Assembly (NCBI GenBank): GCA_000023405.1 | Contig: CP001643.1 | Coordinates: forward strand, 3,472,001 to 3,536,000 | Reading direction: 5' to 3' | Length of the DNA stretch: 64,000 nucleotides | From: Brachybacterium faecium DSM 4810 | Lineage (GTDB): Bacteria > Actinomycetota > Actinomycetes > Actinomycetales > Dermabacteraceae | Part shown: piece by piece, positions 51,820 through 60,062 of the stretch | How the letters are laid out: each line of letters begins with the position of its first letter | Numbering within the stretch: the stretch's first letter is position 1 | Made by a program: the position numbers and the translations under genes | Notes under the pieces: generated by a model | The model's database searches: none | The model's input: the letters and a program-made list of their open reading frames with translations, nothing else | What the model was told of the DNA's origin: nothing

Positions 51820-52422
51820 ATGCAGCGCCGCAGCTCGAACCGGGATTTCTCGGCATGCAACGCCGCCCAGCAGGAACGGCCAGTGCGGCCCCTCGCCCGC
51901 CGCGCCGCGGAGCTGGCCGCAGACCGCTCGCGGGCCGACGCGCCGGCGACCGCGGTGGAGCTCGGATGCGGCATCGGCATCGAGGCGCGCTTCCTGGCCG
52001 CCAGCGGCTTCACCGTGCACACCGTGGACGAGGACGCCAGCATCGAGCAAGCCATGGCGACGCTCTCCACGCAGCTGCCGATCCATCACACCAGAGCCGA
52101 CCTCGCCCAGCTGCCCGAGCTGCCGCGCACGGATCTCCTCCTGTCCTGCGCCACGCTGCCGTTCGTCCCCGAGCCCGCCTTCGGTGCTCTCTGGGCGAGG
52201 ATCCGTGAAGCTCTCCGGCCCCGCGGGATCCTCGCCGTCGACCTCTTCGGAGAGCGTGACGACTGGGCGGGCACCGACGGCACCTACCTGCGCCGCGCCG
52301 ACGTGGAGGCGCTCCTCGACGGGCTCGAGATCCTCGAGCTCACCGAGGAGGAGCGCGACGGCCGCTCCTTCAGCGGCCCCAAGCACTGGCACACCTTCCG
52401 CGTGATCGCCCGCGCGCGCTGA
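51820..52422 (+). CDS. Class I SAM-dependent methyltransferase
   Basis: A 200-residue cytoplasmic protein. Motif I VELGCGIGIEARFL, the acidic loop TVDEDASIEQAM and a post-motif PEPAFGALWARIREALRPRG place it in the Rossmann-type methyltransferases. Substrate unknown. ATG 51820 (MQRRSS) is seven bases after TAGGCT (51807-51812), implying a leaderless transcript; an in-frame ATG at 51742 would add a basic stretch with no ribosome site. Divergent from larA and convergent with the arsenic operon. Confidence 0.82.
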   Translation: MQRRSSNRDFSACNAAQQERPVRPLARRAAELAADRSRADAPATAVELGCGIGIEARFLAASGFTVHTVDEDASIEQAMATLSTQLPIHHTRADLAQLPELPRTDLLLSCATLPFVPEPAFGALWARIREALRPRGILAVDLFGERDDWAGTDGTYLRRADVEALLDGLEILELTEEERDGRSFSGPKHWHTFRVIARAR

Positions 52423-52486
52423 CGGGAGGCGTCACCGCGCACAGGGACCGCCGTCGGAAGCGCCCCACCCCACGCCCGCTGACGGC

Positions 52487-53827
52487 CTACCGACCGGCCG
52501 ACAGCTCGATCAGCTCCGGGTCGCTGCAGCAGCTCTCCGCAGCAGGCGCGAGGGCGTCGCAGCTGCCAAGGAGGTCTGTGGTGCAGACGCCGGTCTCCGG
52601 CAGATCGAGGTGGACCGCCTCAGCTGCCTCGTGGTCGCCGGCGAGCGCTGCCGCGATGGAACGGACCTGTTCGTAGCCGGTGGCCATGAGGAAGGTGGGG
52701 GCGCGGCCATAGCTCTTCATGCCCACGATGTAGAAGTTCGCCTCCGGGTGGGCGAGGACTCGCTCCCCGTGGGGCTCGACAGATCCGCACGAGTGGAACT
52801 CAGGATCGATCAGCGGCCCCAGCCGTGCGGGCGCTTCGACAGCCGGATCCAGGCTATGACGGAGCTCGGAGAGCATGGCGAGATCGGGTCGGAACCCGGT
52901 TGCGGGGATCAGCACATCCACGTCCACGGCTCGCTCACCGTCCGGGGTGAGGGCGCGGACCGTCAACGCGTCGCCGACGTCGAAGCGGGTGATGGTGAAG
53001 GAGGTGAGGACCTCGATGCGTCCGGAATCGACCAGCCGGCGCAGTCGGGAGCCGAGCGCTCCCCGCGCTGCGAGCTCGTCCTGGTCACCGCCCCCGTAGA
53101 CGCGAGTGAGTTCCGCGGTGCGGACGGCCCAGATGATCGTGGTGGCAGCGTCCAGTTCTGCGAGGTCCAGCAGGGTGTTGGCGGCCGAGTGTCCGGCACC
53201 CGTCACCATGACGCGCCTGCCGGTGAAGCGGTCGCGATCACGGCCCTGCACATCGGGTAGCGGCGGTGTGATGTGCCCTGCTGTGAGGGCCTGCAGCTCA
53301 CCAGGAGCGAGGAGCCCCGCCTGGCCCAAAGGGTTGGGCGCGGACCAGGTGCCGGACGCATCGATGACGGCGGACGCGAGGACGTCTTCGTTGTGCCCGT
53401 CAGCGGTCTCGATCCGGACGAGGAAGGGCGTCTCCTCGCGACGTGCAGTGCGGGTTTTATCCATGCCGGCGCGGGAGACGGCGGTGACACGCGCGTTATA
53501 GCGGATCGACTCGGCGAGCTGAGGCAGCTGCGCGAGAGGTTCGAGGTACTGCTCGCGCAGTTCGTGACCGGTCGGCAGAGCGTCGCTCTCGGGGGCGATC
53601 CAGCCGCTGGCCTCGAGGAGACGCTGTGCGGCGGCGTCGAGGTTGTACTGCCACGGGGAGAACAGCCGGGTGTGGCCCCAGTCGGAGATCGCCGCTGCTG
53701 CCGTGGACCCGGCCTCGAGGACGACGAAAGACAGGCCACGTTCGGAGAGTTGGGCGGCTGCGGCCAAGCCGATGGGGCCGGCACCGATGATGACCACGGG
53801 ATGCGAGCTCGTTGCGGTGGTGAGCAC
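52487..53827 (-). CDS. ArsO-like FAD-dependent monooxygenase with cysteine-rich tail
   Basis: A 446-residue flavoprotein of the class B monooxygenase/ArsO type. The FAD motif VVIIGAGPIGLAAAAQL is at residues 11-27, a second dinucleotide motif VMVTGAGHSAANTLLDL near 205-221, and VLIPATGFRPDLAML supplies the late ATG motif. The last 35 residues hold four cysteines, including a vicinal pair in AESCCSDPEL, which may bind As(III). GTG 53827 follows AAGGAGA. It is the third gene after acr3 and arsC. Role in arsenic metabolism (oxidation of organoarsenicals or As(III)) is inferred from context. Confidence 0.82.
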   Translation of the reverse strand: MLTTATSSHPVVIIGAGPIGLAAAAQLSERGLSFVVLEAGSTAAAAISDWGHTRLFSPWQYNLDAAAQRLLEASGWIAPESDALPTGHELREQYLEPLAQLPQLAESIRYNARVTAVSRAGMDKTRTARREETPFLVRIETADGHNEDVLASAVIDASGTWSAPNPLGQAGLLAPGELQALTAGHITPPLPDVQGRDRDRFTGRRVMVTGAGHSAANTLLDLAELDAATTIIWAVRTAELTRVYGGGDQDELAARGALGSRLRRLVDSGRIEVLTSFTITRFDVGDALTVRALTPDGERAVDVDVLIPATGFRPDLAMLSELRHSLDPAVEAPARLGPLIDPEFHSCGSVEPHGERVLAHPEANFYIVGMKSYGRAPTFLMATGYEQVRSIAAALAGDHEAAEAVHLDLPETGVCTTDLLGSCDALAPAAESCCSDPELIELSAGR

Positions 53828-53853
53828 GATGGGTCTCCTTGCTGCTGGTGAGG

Positions 53854-54309
53854 TCAGTTCGAGGTCTGGGTGAGGTCGGTCAGGAGCGCGCGGACGTGGG
53901 CGTCGATGTCGTCGCGGACCAGGCGCATGCGCTCCATCCCTTCGATGCCGCGTTGGGAGGGTTCATCGGTGTGCCAGGTGGTCACCGGAGCGGTCATCCC
54001 GTCGACCGGCTCGATGACGGCTTCGCCACCGATGACGATCACCTGATCGACGCTGCGCAGCAGGTCCGGGGTGACCTGCTGCGGAACAGCGGAGGACATG
54101 TCCGCACCGACCTCGGCGATCGCCTCGGCCGATTGAGCGTTGAGGGCAGCGCCGGGCCGGGTGCCGGCGGAGTGGACCTCGACGGCGTCTCCGGCGTGAT
54201 GGCGCATGAGGGCGGCCGCCATCTGGGACTTGCCGCCGTTCTTCACGCACACGAACAGGACTGCTGGTCGATCGGTGCTCACCATGGGGTCGCTCTTCTG
54301 CTGGGTCAT
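53854..54309 (-). CDS. arsC: Arsenate reductase, low-molecular-weight phosphatase type (mycothiol-dependent class likely)
   Basis: A 151-residue cytoplasmic enzyme reducing arsenate to arsenite for export by Acr3. The active loop is [16 protein letters not shown] with C21 as nucleophile; the usual CX5R arginine is replaced by K27. The same [11 protein letters not shown] form is known from the corynebacterial ArsC1/ArsC2 enzymes that use mycothiol and mycoredoxin. [11 protein letters not shown] resembles the DP-containing late loop. ATG 54309 overlaps the acr3 stop as ATGA; ATG 54285 is a possible later start. Confidence 0.9.
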   Translation of the reverse strand: MTQQKSDPMVSTDRPAVLFVCVKNGGKSQMAAALMRHHAGDAVEVHSAGTRPGAALNAQSAEAIAEVGADMSSAVPQQVTPDLLRSVDQVIVIGGEAVIEPVDGMTAPVTTWHTDEPSQRGIEGMERMRLVRDDIDAHVRALLTDLTQTSN

Positions 54310-55397
54310 CGGGTGGGGACGGTGGTGTCGCCGGGGAACAGACGACGCCCCATTGCGATGGCGACGTAGACGAGGGCGACGAGGACGGGGACCTCGATCA
54401 GCGGGCCGACGACGCCGGCGAGAGCCTGACCGGAGGTGACGCCGAAGGTCCCGATGGCGACCGCGATGGCGAGCTCGAAGTTGTTGCCCGAGGCGGTGAA
54501 GGCCACCGTCGTGGACTTCGCGTAGTTCAGTCCGATCGCGCGTCCGAGCAGGAACGCGCCGAGGAACATGCCCACGAAGTAGATCAGCAGCGGCACGGCG
54601 ATGCGGGCCACGTCCCCTGGGGCGGAGAGGATCGCGTCGCCCTGGAGGGCGAACAGCAGCACGATCGTGAACAGCAGCCCGTACAGCGCCCAGGGTCCGA
54701 TCTTCGGGAGGAACCGCTCCTCGTACCAGGCCCTGCCCTTCGCCCGCTCCCCGAGGACACGGGTGAGGAACCCGGCGATCAGCGGGATGCCGAGGAAGAT
54801 CAGCACACTGAGGACGATGGCGCCGATCGAGAACTCGGCAGAGGTGGTGGGCAGGCCCAGCCACGACGGCAGCGCCTGGAGGTAGAACCAGCCCAGCGCA
54901 CCGAAGGCGAGGACCTGGAAGACCGAGTTGATCGCCACCAGCACGGCGGCTGCTTCGCGGTCACCGCAGGCGAGGTCGTTCCAGATGAGCACCATCGCGA
55001 TGCAGCGCGCGAGCCCGACGATGATCAGTCCCGTCCGGTACTCCGGCAGGTCGGCCAGGAAGATCCACGCGAGCGCGAACATCAGGGCCGGGCCGATCAA
55101 CCAGTTCAGCACCAGCGAGGAGACCATGAGCCGTCGATCCGCACCGATCCTGCGTGTCTCGTCATAGCGGACCTTCGCAAGGACCGGGTACATCATCACC
55201 AGCAGCCCGATCGCGATGGGCAGGGAGACGGAACCGATCTTCACCGCCTCCAGCGCCGTGTTCAGGCCGGGGATGAACCGCCCCAGCAGAAGCCCCGCAG
55301 CCATCGCGGCCAGGATCCATACCGGGAGCCAGCGGTCGAGGAAGGACATCTCCTCCATCACGCGCGGCTGGTCCACGTCCTTGGTGGTCGTGCTCAT
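54306..55397 (-). CDS. acr3: Acr3-family arsenite efflux permease
   Basis: A 363-residue transporter with ten predicted helices that exports As(III). The conserved cysteine and lysine-bearing helices are present: [19 protein letters not shown] (catalytic Cys of helix 4), [11 protein letters not shown], and [22 protein letters not shown] with the helix 9 glutamate. First gene of acr3-arsC-monooxygenase. ATG 55397 is divergent from arsR, with an 81-base shared control region containing an ArsR-type dyad. Confidence 0.95.
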   Translation of the reverse strand: MSTTTKDVDQPRVMEEMSFLDRWLPVWILAAMAAGLLLGRFIPGLNTALEAVKIGSVSLPIAIGLLVMMYPVLAKVRYDETRRIGADRRLMVSSLVLNWLIGPALMFALAWIFLADLPEYRTGLIIVGLARCIAMVLIWNDLACGDREAAAVLVAINSVFQVLAFGALGWFYLQALPSWLGLPTTSAEFSIGAIVLSVLIFLGIPLIAGFLTRVLGERAKGRAWYEERFLPKIGPWALYGLLFTIVLLFALQGDAILSAPGDVARIAVPLLIYFVGMFLGAFLLGRAIGLNYAKSTTVAFTASGNNFELAIAVAIGTFGVTSGQALAGVVGPLIEVPVLVALVYVAIAMGRRLFPGDTTVPTR

Positions 55398-55447
55398 GAG
55401 GGTGGTTCGCCTTCCATCGATGGTTGTCGATCCGAACGCTATGCTTC

Positions 55448-55472
55448 ACATTGATGACTGTCAATGTAAGGT
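55448..55472. promoter_or_regulatory. ArsR operator and leaderless arsR promoter
   Basis: ACATTGA (55448-55454) and TCAATGT (55461-55467) form a perfect 7-bp-arm inverted repeat with a six-base centre. TAAGGT (55467-55472) touches the right arm and ends six bases before the arsR ATG. Binding would block arsR and, across the 81-base gap, probably acr3. Confidence 0.7.
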
Positions 55473-55478
55473 GGTGGC

Positions 55479-55844
55479 ATGCCCACGACCACCGCACCCA
55501 CCGATCCCGGGGCCACACCGATGGCTGGTCCCGGCGAATGCTGCACGCTGTCCGCGGGCCCCGTCGGCAGCGCCGACGCGGAGCGGATCGCCTCGGTGCT
55601 GAAAGCACTGTCCGATCCCACCCGCCTCCGACTCCTCTCCCGCGTCGTCGCCCAAGGGTGCGATTCGGTCTGCGCGTGCGACCTCACCGAACCGCTCGGC
55701 ATCAGCCAGCCCACCGTCAGCCACCACATGAAGAAGCTCGTCGACGCCGGCCTGCTCACGCGTGAACAGAAGGGCCGCTGGGCGCACTACTCCGTCGTGC
55801 CGTCGGCCTTCGCCGAGCTGCGCGCGTTCCTCGACCTCACCTGA
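55479..55844 (+). CDS. arsR: ArsR-family metalloid-sensing repressor
   Basis: A 121-residue winged-helix repressor. The DNA-recognition helix is LGISQPTVSHHMKKLVDAGL. Possible As(III) ligands are C21-C22 in GECCTL near the N-terminus and C61, C65, C67 in GCDSVCACDL. An N-terminal vicinal Cys pair plus a mid-domain Cys is the arrangement described for Corynebacterium ArsR (C15, C16, C55), different from the E. coli CxCxxC sensor. ATG 55479 follows TAAGGT by six bases (leaderless). Expected to release the divergent acr3 operon on arsenite binding. Confidence 0.93.
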   Translation: MPTTTAPTDPGATPMAGPGECCTLSAGPVGSADAERIASVLKALSDPTRLRLLSRVVAQGCDSVCACDLTEPLGISQPTVSHHMKKLVDAGLLTREQKGRWAHYSVVPSAFAELRAFLDLT

Positions 55845-55927
55845 GCCGCGCCCGGCGCGGCCGCAGCCGCCTACGCGTCGTCGTGAGGACAGAGCGTCGG
55901 CAGCGAGTTCCGCACCTCGTACGAGGG

Positions 55928-56210
55928 TCACCACGCGAGGACGGATCGGCTGAAGCGTCGGCAGACGTAGACGCGCGAGAACCGTTCGCGCAGATCGGCC
56001 TCGTCCTCGAGCCTCGCGTGGCAGAACGCCGCAACCGGGGCGGAGAGGGGAGCGGGGCTCGCCCAGCCCGCGTCCGGATCCCCCCCCAGGTCTTGTAGAC
56101 GTGGAGGTAGTGCTCCGATTCGGCGAATCCCCGGGCGCGGTACCAGGCCAGTGCGGGCACGTCCTCCCGGGTCCAGGCGTCGATGACGGTCACCGCCGTG
56201 CGCTGTGTGT
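55928..56210 (-). pseudogene. Broken GNAT-type acetyltransferase
   Basis: On the minus strand the frame entering at about 56205 reads AVTVIDAWTREDVPALAWY then RARGFAESEHYLHVYKTWG, the second half of a GNAT domain. At a run of eight G (56080-56087) the frame is lost. Removing two bases gives W-GDPDAGWASPAPLSAPVAA and FCHARLEDEADLRERF then SRVYVCRRFSRSVLAW with a stop at 55928, a coherent GNAT C-terminus. The N-terminal half is missing. It fills most of the 415-base gap after arsR. Confidence 0.7.
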
Positions 56211-56259
56211 CAGGGCGTTTCCGGCACGCTGTCGAGCCCTCGGGAGGCATGATCGAGGG

Positions 56260-56820
56260 ATGATCCCCGAGCGCTGCGTCTTCCATGCCCGCACGACGCA
56301 CAATGCCGACGCCCGCGATCTGCACCCCCTCAGCGTGCTCGAGCGGACGGACCCTCGCGCCTTCGCGTCCGCGATCGCGAAGCACGACGACACCCCCGAA
56401 CGCCAGCGGCTCCGCGAGACTTGGATCCCGGTTCTCGAGGCGACGTGGACCGAGGTGGTCTTCCTCTCTCCCGTGCAGCCGCGTGCGATCTGGGAGGCAT
56501 GGCGCACCATCGCCGGGGTCGAGCTGCCGGGGCAGGAGTTCTGGGCGATCCCCGTCGAGGATCTCGGCCCCGCGGTCGTCTTCGATCGACACCTGAGCCG
56601 CACGGGTGATCCGATCGACCCGCGCGAGATCGACGCCCTCGACGTCGCCGCCTACCGCTCCTCGGCTGAGACGACGCCACGGAATGCTCGGTGGATCGAC
56701 GAACTCGCCAGAGCGGGCAGGCGCGGGGCCTGGTTCAACGGGACCCCGCACATCCTGACTCAAGGCCCGGTTCCGCTCCGCTCGGCAGAGGTGATCGACT
56801 GGCGGCCGAAGAACGGTTGA
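56260..56820 (+). CDS. Hypothetical protein
   Basis: A 186-residue protein I do not recognise. It has no signal peptide or membrane segment. Notable stretches are CVFHARTTHNADARDLHPLS, FASAIAKHDDTPERQRLRET and the aromatic-rich IWEAWRTIAGVELPGQEFWA. Composition and third-position GC match the neighbours. The start ATG 56260 is preceded by a weak CGAGGG. It lies between a broken acetyltransferase and an intact GNAT gene; no link is evident. Confidence 0.6.
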   Translation: MIPERCVFHARTTHNADARDLHPLSVLERTDPRAFASAIAKHDDTPERQRLRETWIPVLEATWTEVVFLSPVQPRAIWEAWRTIAGVELPGQEFWAIPVEDLGPAVVFDRHLSRTGDPIDPREIDALDVAAYRSSAETTPRNARWIDELARAGRRGAWFNGTPHILTQGPVPLRSAEVIDWRPKNG

Positions 56821-56851
56821 CCCAGGACGATCGCGGCCGGAGCATGACGGC

Positions 56852-57703
56852 ATGCTCATGACGTCGCAGGACATCGACCCCCAGGCGGTCCTCGGCTTCA
56901 TCGTCCGCCGACAGCAGACCCCGGAGACGGCGTGCGCGTACCTCGGCACGGATCCGTCGGAGATCCGTGCTGACCTGGAGGGCCTGGACCAGCACTGGCT
57001 GGAGACAGTCCGCATCTCCGCCTCGGCGGACGGCCGGATCCACGGTGCGGCCGTCGTCGAGTGGGACGAGGAGCTGGACCGTTCCTGGGTGCACGGCCCC
57101 TGGGTGGAGGAGGACGCGCTGCGCACGGCGGGCCCTGAGCTGCTCGCCGCGGTGACGGCGCAGGCCCCGGTCACCGCTCACGAGATGTACGCGGACGTCG
57201 CCCACGACGGCTTGGCGTGGCTCGCGCAGCACTGCGGGTGGCGCGCAGGCGAAGCCAACTTCGAGTACAGCCGCACCTCTCCCCCGCCCGCCGGTCCGCA
57301 GGCCTCCGACGCGCGTGCGGCCACCGGCGCGGACGAGCCGACGCTCCGCGAGCTCCACGAGCGCGAGTTCCCCGGAACCTACGCCACCACCGAGCAGCTC
57401 CTGGACCCGGACGGCACCTATTCGACGTCCGTGATCGACGGAGAGCGCGCGCCGGTCGGCTACGTGTCCTGGCAGCTGCAGGGCGAGGCCGCCGTGTACA
57501 TCGACTTCCTCGCCGTGCACCCGGGCGCGCGACGGAAGGGGCTCGGACAGCGCCTGATCGCCGCCGCCCAGGAGGCCTCGGGCAGGAGCACGGTCGCACT
57601 GACGGTGGATGAGCACCGCCCCGACGCACGGGCGTTCTACGCCGCGCTCGGCTTCACGGTCACCGCCGCGACCCGGCCCTACCGGCTGCAGAGACCCGCC
57701 TGA
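56852..57703 (+). CDS. GNAT-family acetyltransferase with an extra N-terminal domain
   Basis: A 283-residue protein. The C-terminal GNAT domain (about 150-280) has VYIDFLAVHPGARRKGLGQRL with acetyl-CoA motif A (RRKGLGQRL) and DARAFYAALGFTVTA. The N-terminal 140 residues resemble a second, degenerate GNAT half (VEWDEELDRSWVHGPWVEED, MYADVAHDGLAWLAQHCGWR), giving the tandem layout known in mycothiol synthase-like proteins, though the length is shorter. ATG 56852 has no clear ribosome site; a second ATG follows at 56858. Converges on the MFS gene with a four-base gap. Confidence 0.82.
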   Translation: MLMTSQDIDPQAVLGFIVRRQQTPETACAYLGTDPSEIRADLEGLDQHWLETVRISASADGRIHGAAVVEWDEELDRSWVHGPWVEEDALRTAGPELLAAVTAQAPVTAHEMYADVAHDGLAWLAQHCGWRAGEANFEYSRTSPPPAGPQASDARAATGADEPTLRELHEREFPGTYATTEQLLDPDGTYSTSVIDGERAPVGYVSWQLQGEAAVYIDFLAVHPGARRKGLGQRLIAAAQEASGRSTVALTVDEHRPDARAFYAALGFTVTAATRPYRLQRPA

Positions 57704-57707
57704 CCCC

Positions 57708-59063
57708 TCAGGCCGGTACGGGCTCGGGAGCGCTCTCCGCGGCGGCAGCGCGGGCCCCGATATGGACGGGCCGGCTCGCGACGATGCCCGCCGCGAGCTG
57801 CGCGATCAGCAGGGCACCGAGCACGACGAGGGGCACGTCCCAGCCGCCGGTGAGGGCGTGCACGGCCCCGAGCGCGAGGGGGCCGAGGCCCGCCAGGAGG
57901 TACCCGAATCCCTGCGCCATGGTGGACAGGTGCCCGGTGTGGTGCGTATCCGGCGAGCGCCACACGATGTACGTGAGCGACAGGCTGATCGAGGCACCCT
58001 GCCCGAGCCCCATCACCGTCATCCACGCCCAGGTGGCGCTGGTCGGGGCGAGCCCGAGGCCGAGGTACGCGGCCCCGATGAGCAGCACGGCGATCAGCAC
58101 GGGGAGCCACCGGGGCTGCAGGCGCCGTGCGATCGCCGGCGTCACCAGAGCGGCGAGGATGCCCGGGAAGGCGGAGTAGGACAGCAGCCACCCGGCCGGC
58201 CCGGATGCCATCCCGGCGTCCTGGAGGATCGTGGGGACCCAGGTGAGCGCCGCGTAGTAGCTGGTGCTCTGCAATCCCATGAGCGCGGTCACCGCGAGCG
58301 CGGTCGGATCGGTGAACAGCGAGCGCAGCGGCGGCTCCCCCTGCTCGGAGGGCGCATCCGCGACGTCGCCGCTCGTCTTCATGCGGCCCGGAGCGCGCCG
58401 GATCTGCGGGATCCAGATCACGGCGGCGAGCACGGCCGGCACCGACCAGAGCGCCAGCGCGGCACGCCAGTCACCGCCCGCGAGCGGGAGCATCGGCACC
58501 GTCAGGCCGGAGGCGGCGGCCGCCCCGACGAACAGCGCCGTCGAATACAGCCCCATCATCAGGCCCGCCCGGTGCGAGAAGTCCTGCTTGATCGCGGGAG
58601 GCATCACGACGTTGCCGATCGCGATCGCCGCGCCCACGATCACGGTGCCCAGGAACAGGGCGAGGAGGCTGGGGTGCAGGCGCAGCAGGATCCCGGCGGC
58701 GAGCGCGAGGATCATCACGCCCAGCAGCCGGTGCATCCCGATGCGGCGCGTCAGCGCGGGCGTGAAGAAGGCGAAGGCCCCGAAGGCGAAGACGGGGATC
58801 GTGGTGAGGAGGCTGGCCATGGTCGCCGACAGCCCGAGCGAGGCGCGGATGTCGCCGAGCACCGGTCCGATGGAGGCGACTCCGATGCGCAGGTTCAGGC
58901 CGATGAGGATCAGCCCGGTCCCGAGCAGCAGGAGCCCCCGTCGGCCGCGCACGGGCTCGGGCGGGAGGCCGATCTCCGCAGGTTCCGGCGGCTGCCCGCC
59001 CGGGATGGGCTGGTCCTCCAGCGGGGAGAGCTCCTCGCTCGGCGAGGGGTCGTCAGCGGGCAC
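57708..59063 (-). CDS. MFS transporter, CynX/NimT type
   Basis: A 451-residue permease with 12 predicted helices after a roughly 45-residue acidic, proline-rich N-terminus. GLNLRIGVASIGPVLGDIRA and the conserved IGNVVMPPAIKQDFSHRAGL are diagnostic of the CynX/NimT (cyanate, 2-nitroimidazole) subfamily. The start is GTG 59063, with AAGGAG nine bases upstream. It is divergent from an AraC regulator, the same gene pairing as nimT-nimR of E. coli. Confidence 0.9.
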   Translation of the reverse strand: MPADDPSPSEELSPLEDQPIPGGQPPEPAEIGLPPEPVRGRRGLLLLGTGLILIGLNLRIGVASIGPVLGDIRASLGLSATMASLLTTIPVFAFGAFAFFTPALTRRIGMHRLLGVMILALAAGILLRLHPSLLALFLGTVIVGAAIAIGNVVMPPAIKQDFSHRAGLMMGLYSTALFVGAAAASGLTVPMLPLAGGDWRAALALWSVPAVLAAVIWIPQIRRAPGRMKTSGDVADAPSEQGEPPLRSLFTDPTALAVTALMGLQSTSYYAALTWVPTILQDAGMASGPAGWLLSYSAFPGILAALVTPAIARRLQPRWLPVLIAVLLIGAAYLGLGLAPTSATWAWMTVMGLGQGASISLSLTYIVWRSPDTHHTGHLSTMAQGFGYLLAGLGPLALGAVHALTGGWDVPLVVLGALLIAQLAAGIVASRPVHIGARAAAAESAPEPVPA

Positions 59064-59206
59064 GGATGGGGCTCCTTGTCGGACGTGAAGGCCACGGATG
59101 CTGCCGGCGGCGACGCCCGGACCCACTGGGCCTCACATGACGACCCCAGCGGCCCCTCCATTGGACCTCTCCAGCGCGAGGCGTTCCACCGGTACGCTGA
59201 CCGGCG

Positions 59207-59992
59207 ATGCTCGAATACCGCCTCCATTCTCTCGCGCCGGAGCAGATCCACCTGCTCGGGCACGACGAGCGCACGCCCTCACATGTCCATGAGCAGGGCC
59301 ACCTCGTCTATCCCGCCAGCGGCGTGCTGTCGATCGTCACGGAGGACGGCTCGTGGATCGCGCCGCCGAACCGCGCGGCCTGGATCCCGGCCGGGTCGTT
59401 CCATCAGCATCGTGCGCACGGCGCGACGGACATGCGCATCGTGTTCATGGCGGATGCCGCCGCGGGGCTCCTGCCCGCGCACCCCTCCGTGCTCGCGGTG
59501 ACACCTCTCGCCCGCGAGGCCACCCTCGCCCTGACCAGCGACGTCCCGCGCACTGCGGAGAGCCGGGAGCGGCTGCGGCGAGTGATCATCGACGATCTCA
59601 CCGCCGCCCCGGAGCAGCCGCTCCACCTTCCCGAGCCCCGCGACGAGCGGCTCCGGGCGCTCACCCACCTCGTGGAGCAGGAGATGGAGGACCCGGCCAC
59701 GCTGGAACAGCTCGGTCGGCGCATCGGGGCCGGGGAGCGCACCCTCAGCCGCCTGTTCCAGCAGACCACAGGCATGAGCTTCCGCCAGTGGCGCATCCAG
59801 CTGCGGATCCACCGCGCACTGCTGCTGCTCACCGACGGCCTCTCCGTGGTGGACACGGCGACCGCCTGCGGCTGGGCCAACCCCAGCGCCTTCATCGACG
59901 CCTTCACCGCGCTGGTGGGCCAGACCCCGGGCCGCTACCAGCGATCGCTGCGCGGCGCCTCGAGCCCGCTGCCGGAGACGCCGCCCCGCTGA
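59207..59992 (+). CDS. AraC-family regulator, NimR-like
   Basis: A 261-residue regulator. The N-terminal cupin region (HVHEQGHLVYPASGVLSIVT, WIPAGSFHQHRAHG) is followed by two C-terminal helix-turn-helices: LEQLGRRIGAGERTLSRLFQ and VDTATACGWANPSAFIDAFT, then GQTPGRYQRS. NimR-like length and architecture, together with the divergent CynX/NimT-type carrier, suggest it controls that carrier. TACGCT (59193-59198) ends eight bases before ATG 59207, so it may be leaderless. Confidence 0.9.
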   Translation: MLEYRLHSLAPEQIHLLGHDERTPSHVHEQGHLVYPASGVLSIVTEDGSWIAPPNRAAWIPAGSFHQHRAHGATDMRIVFMADAAAGLLPAHPSVLAVTPLAREATLALTSDVPRTAESRERLRRVIIDDLTAAPEQPLHLPEPRDERLRALTHLVEQEMEDPATLEQLGRRIGAGERTLSRLFQQTTGMSFRQWRIQLRIHRALLLLTDGLSVVDTATACGWANPSAFIDAFTALVGQTPGRYQRSLRGASSPLPETPPR

Positions 59993-60062
59993 GGAGCAGG
60001 CAGCCTCACCAGCATGTCCTCCTCCGCCGGGCGCGCGGCGAGCACGGCGGGGTCAGCTCCCC

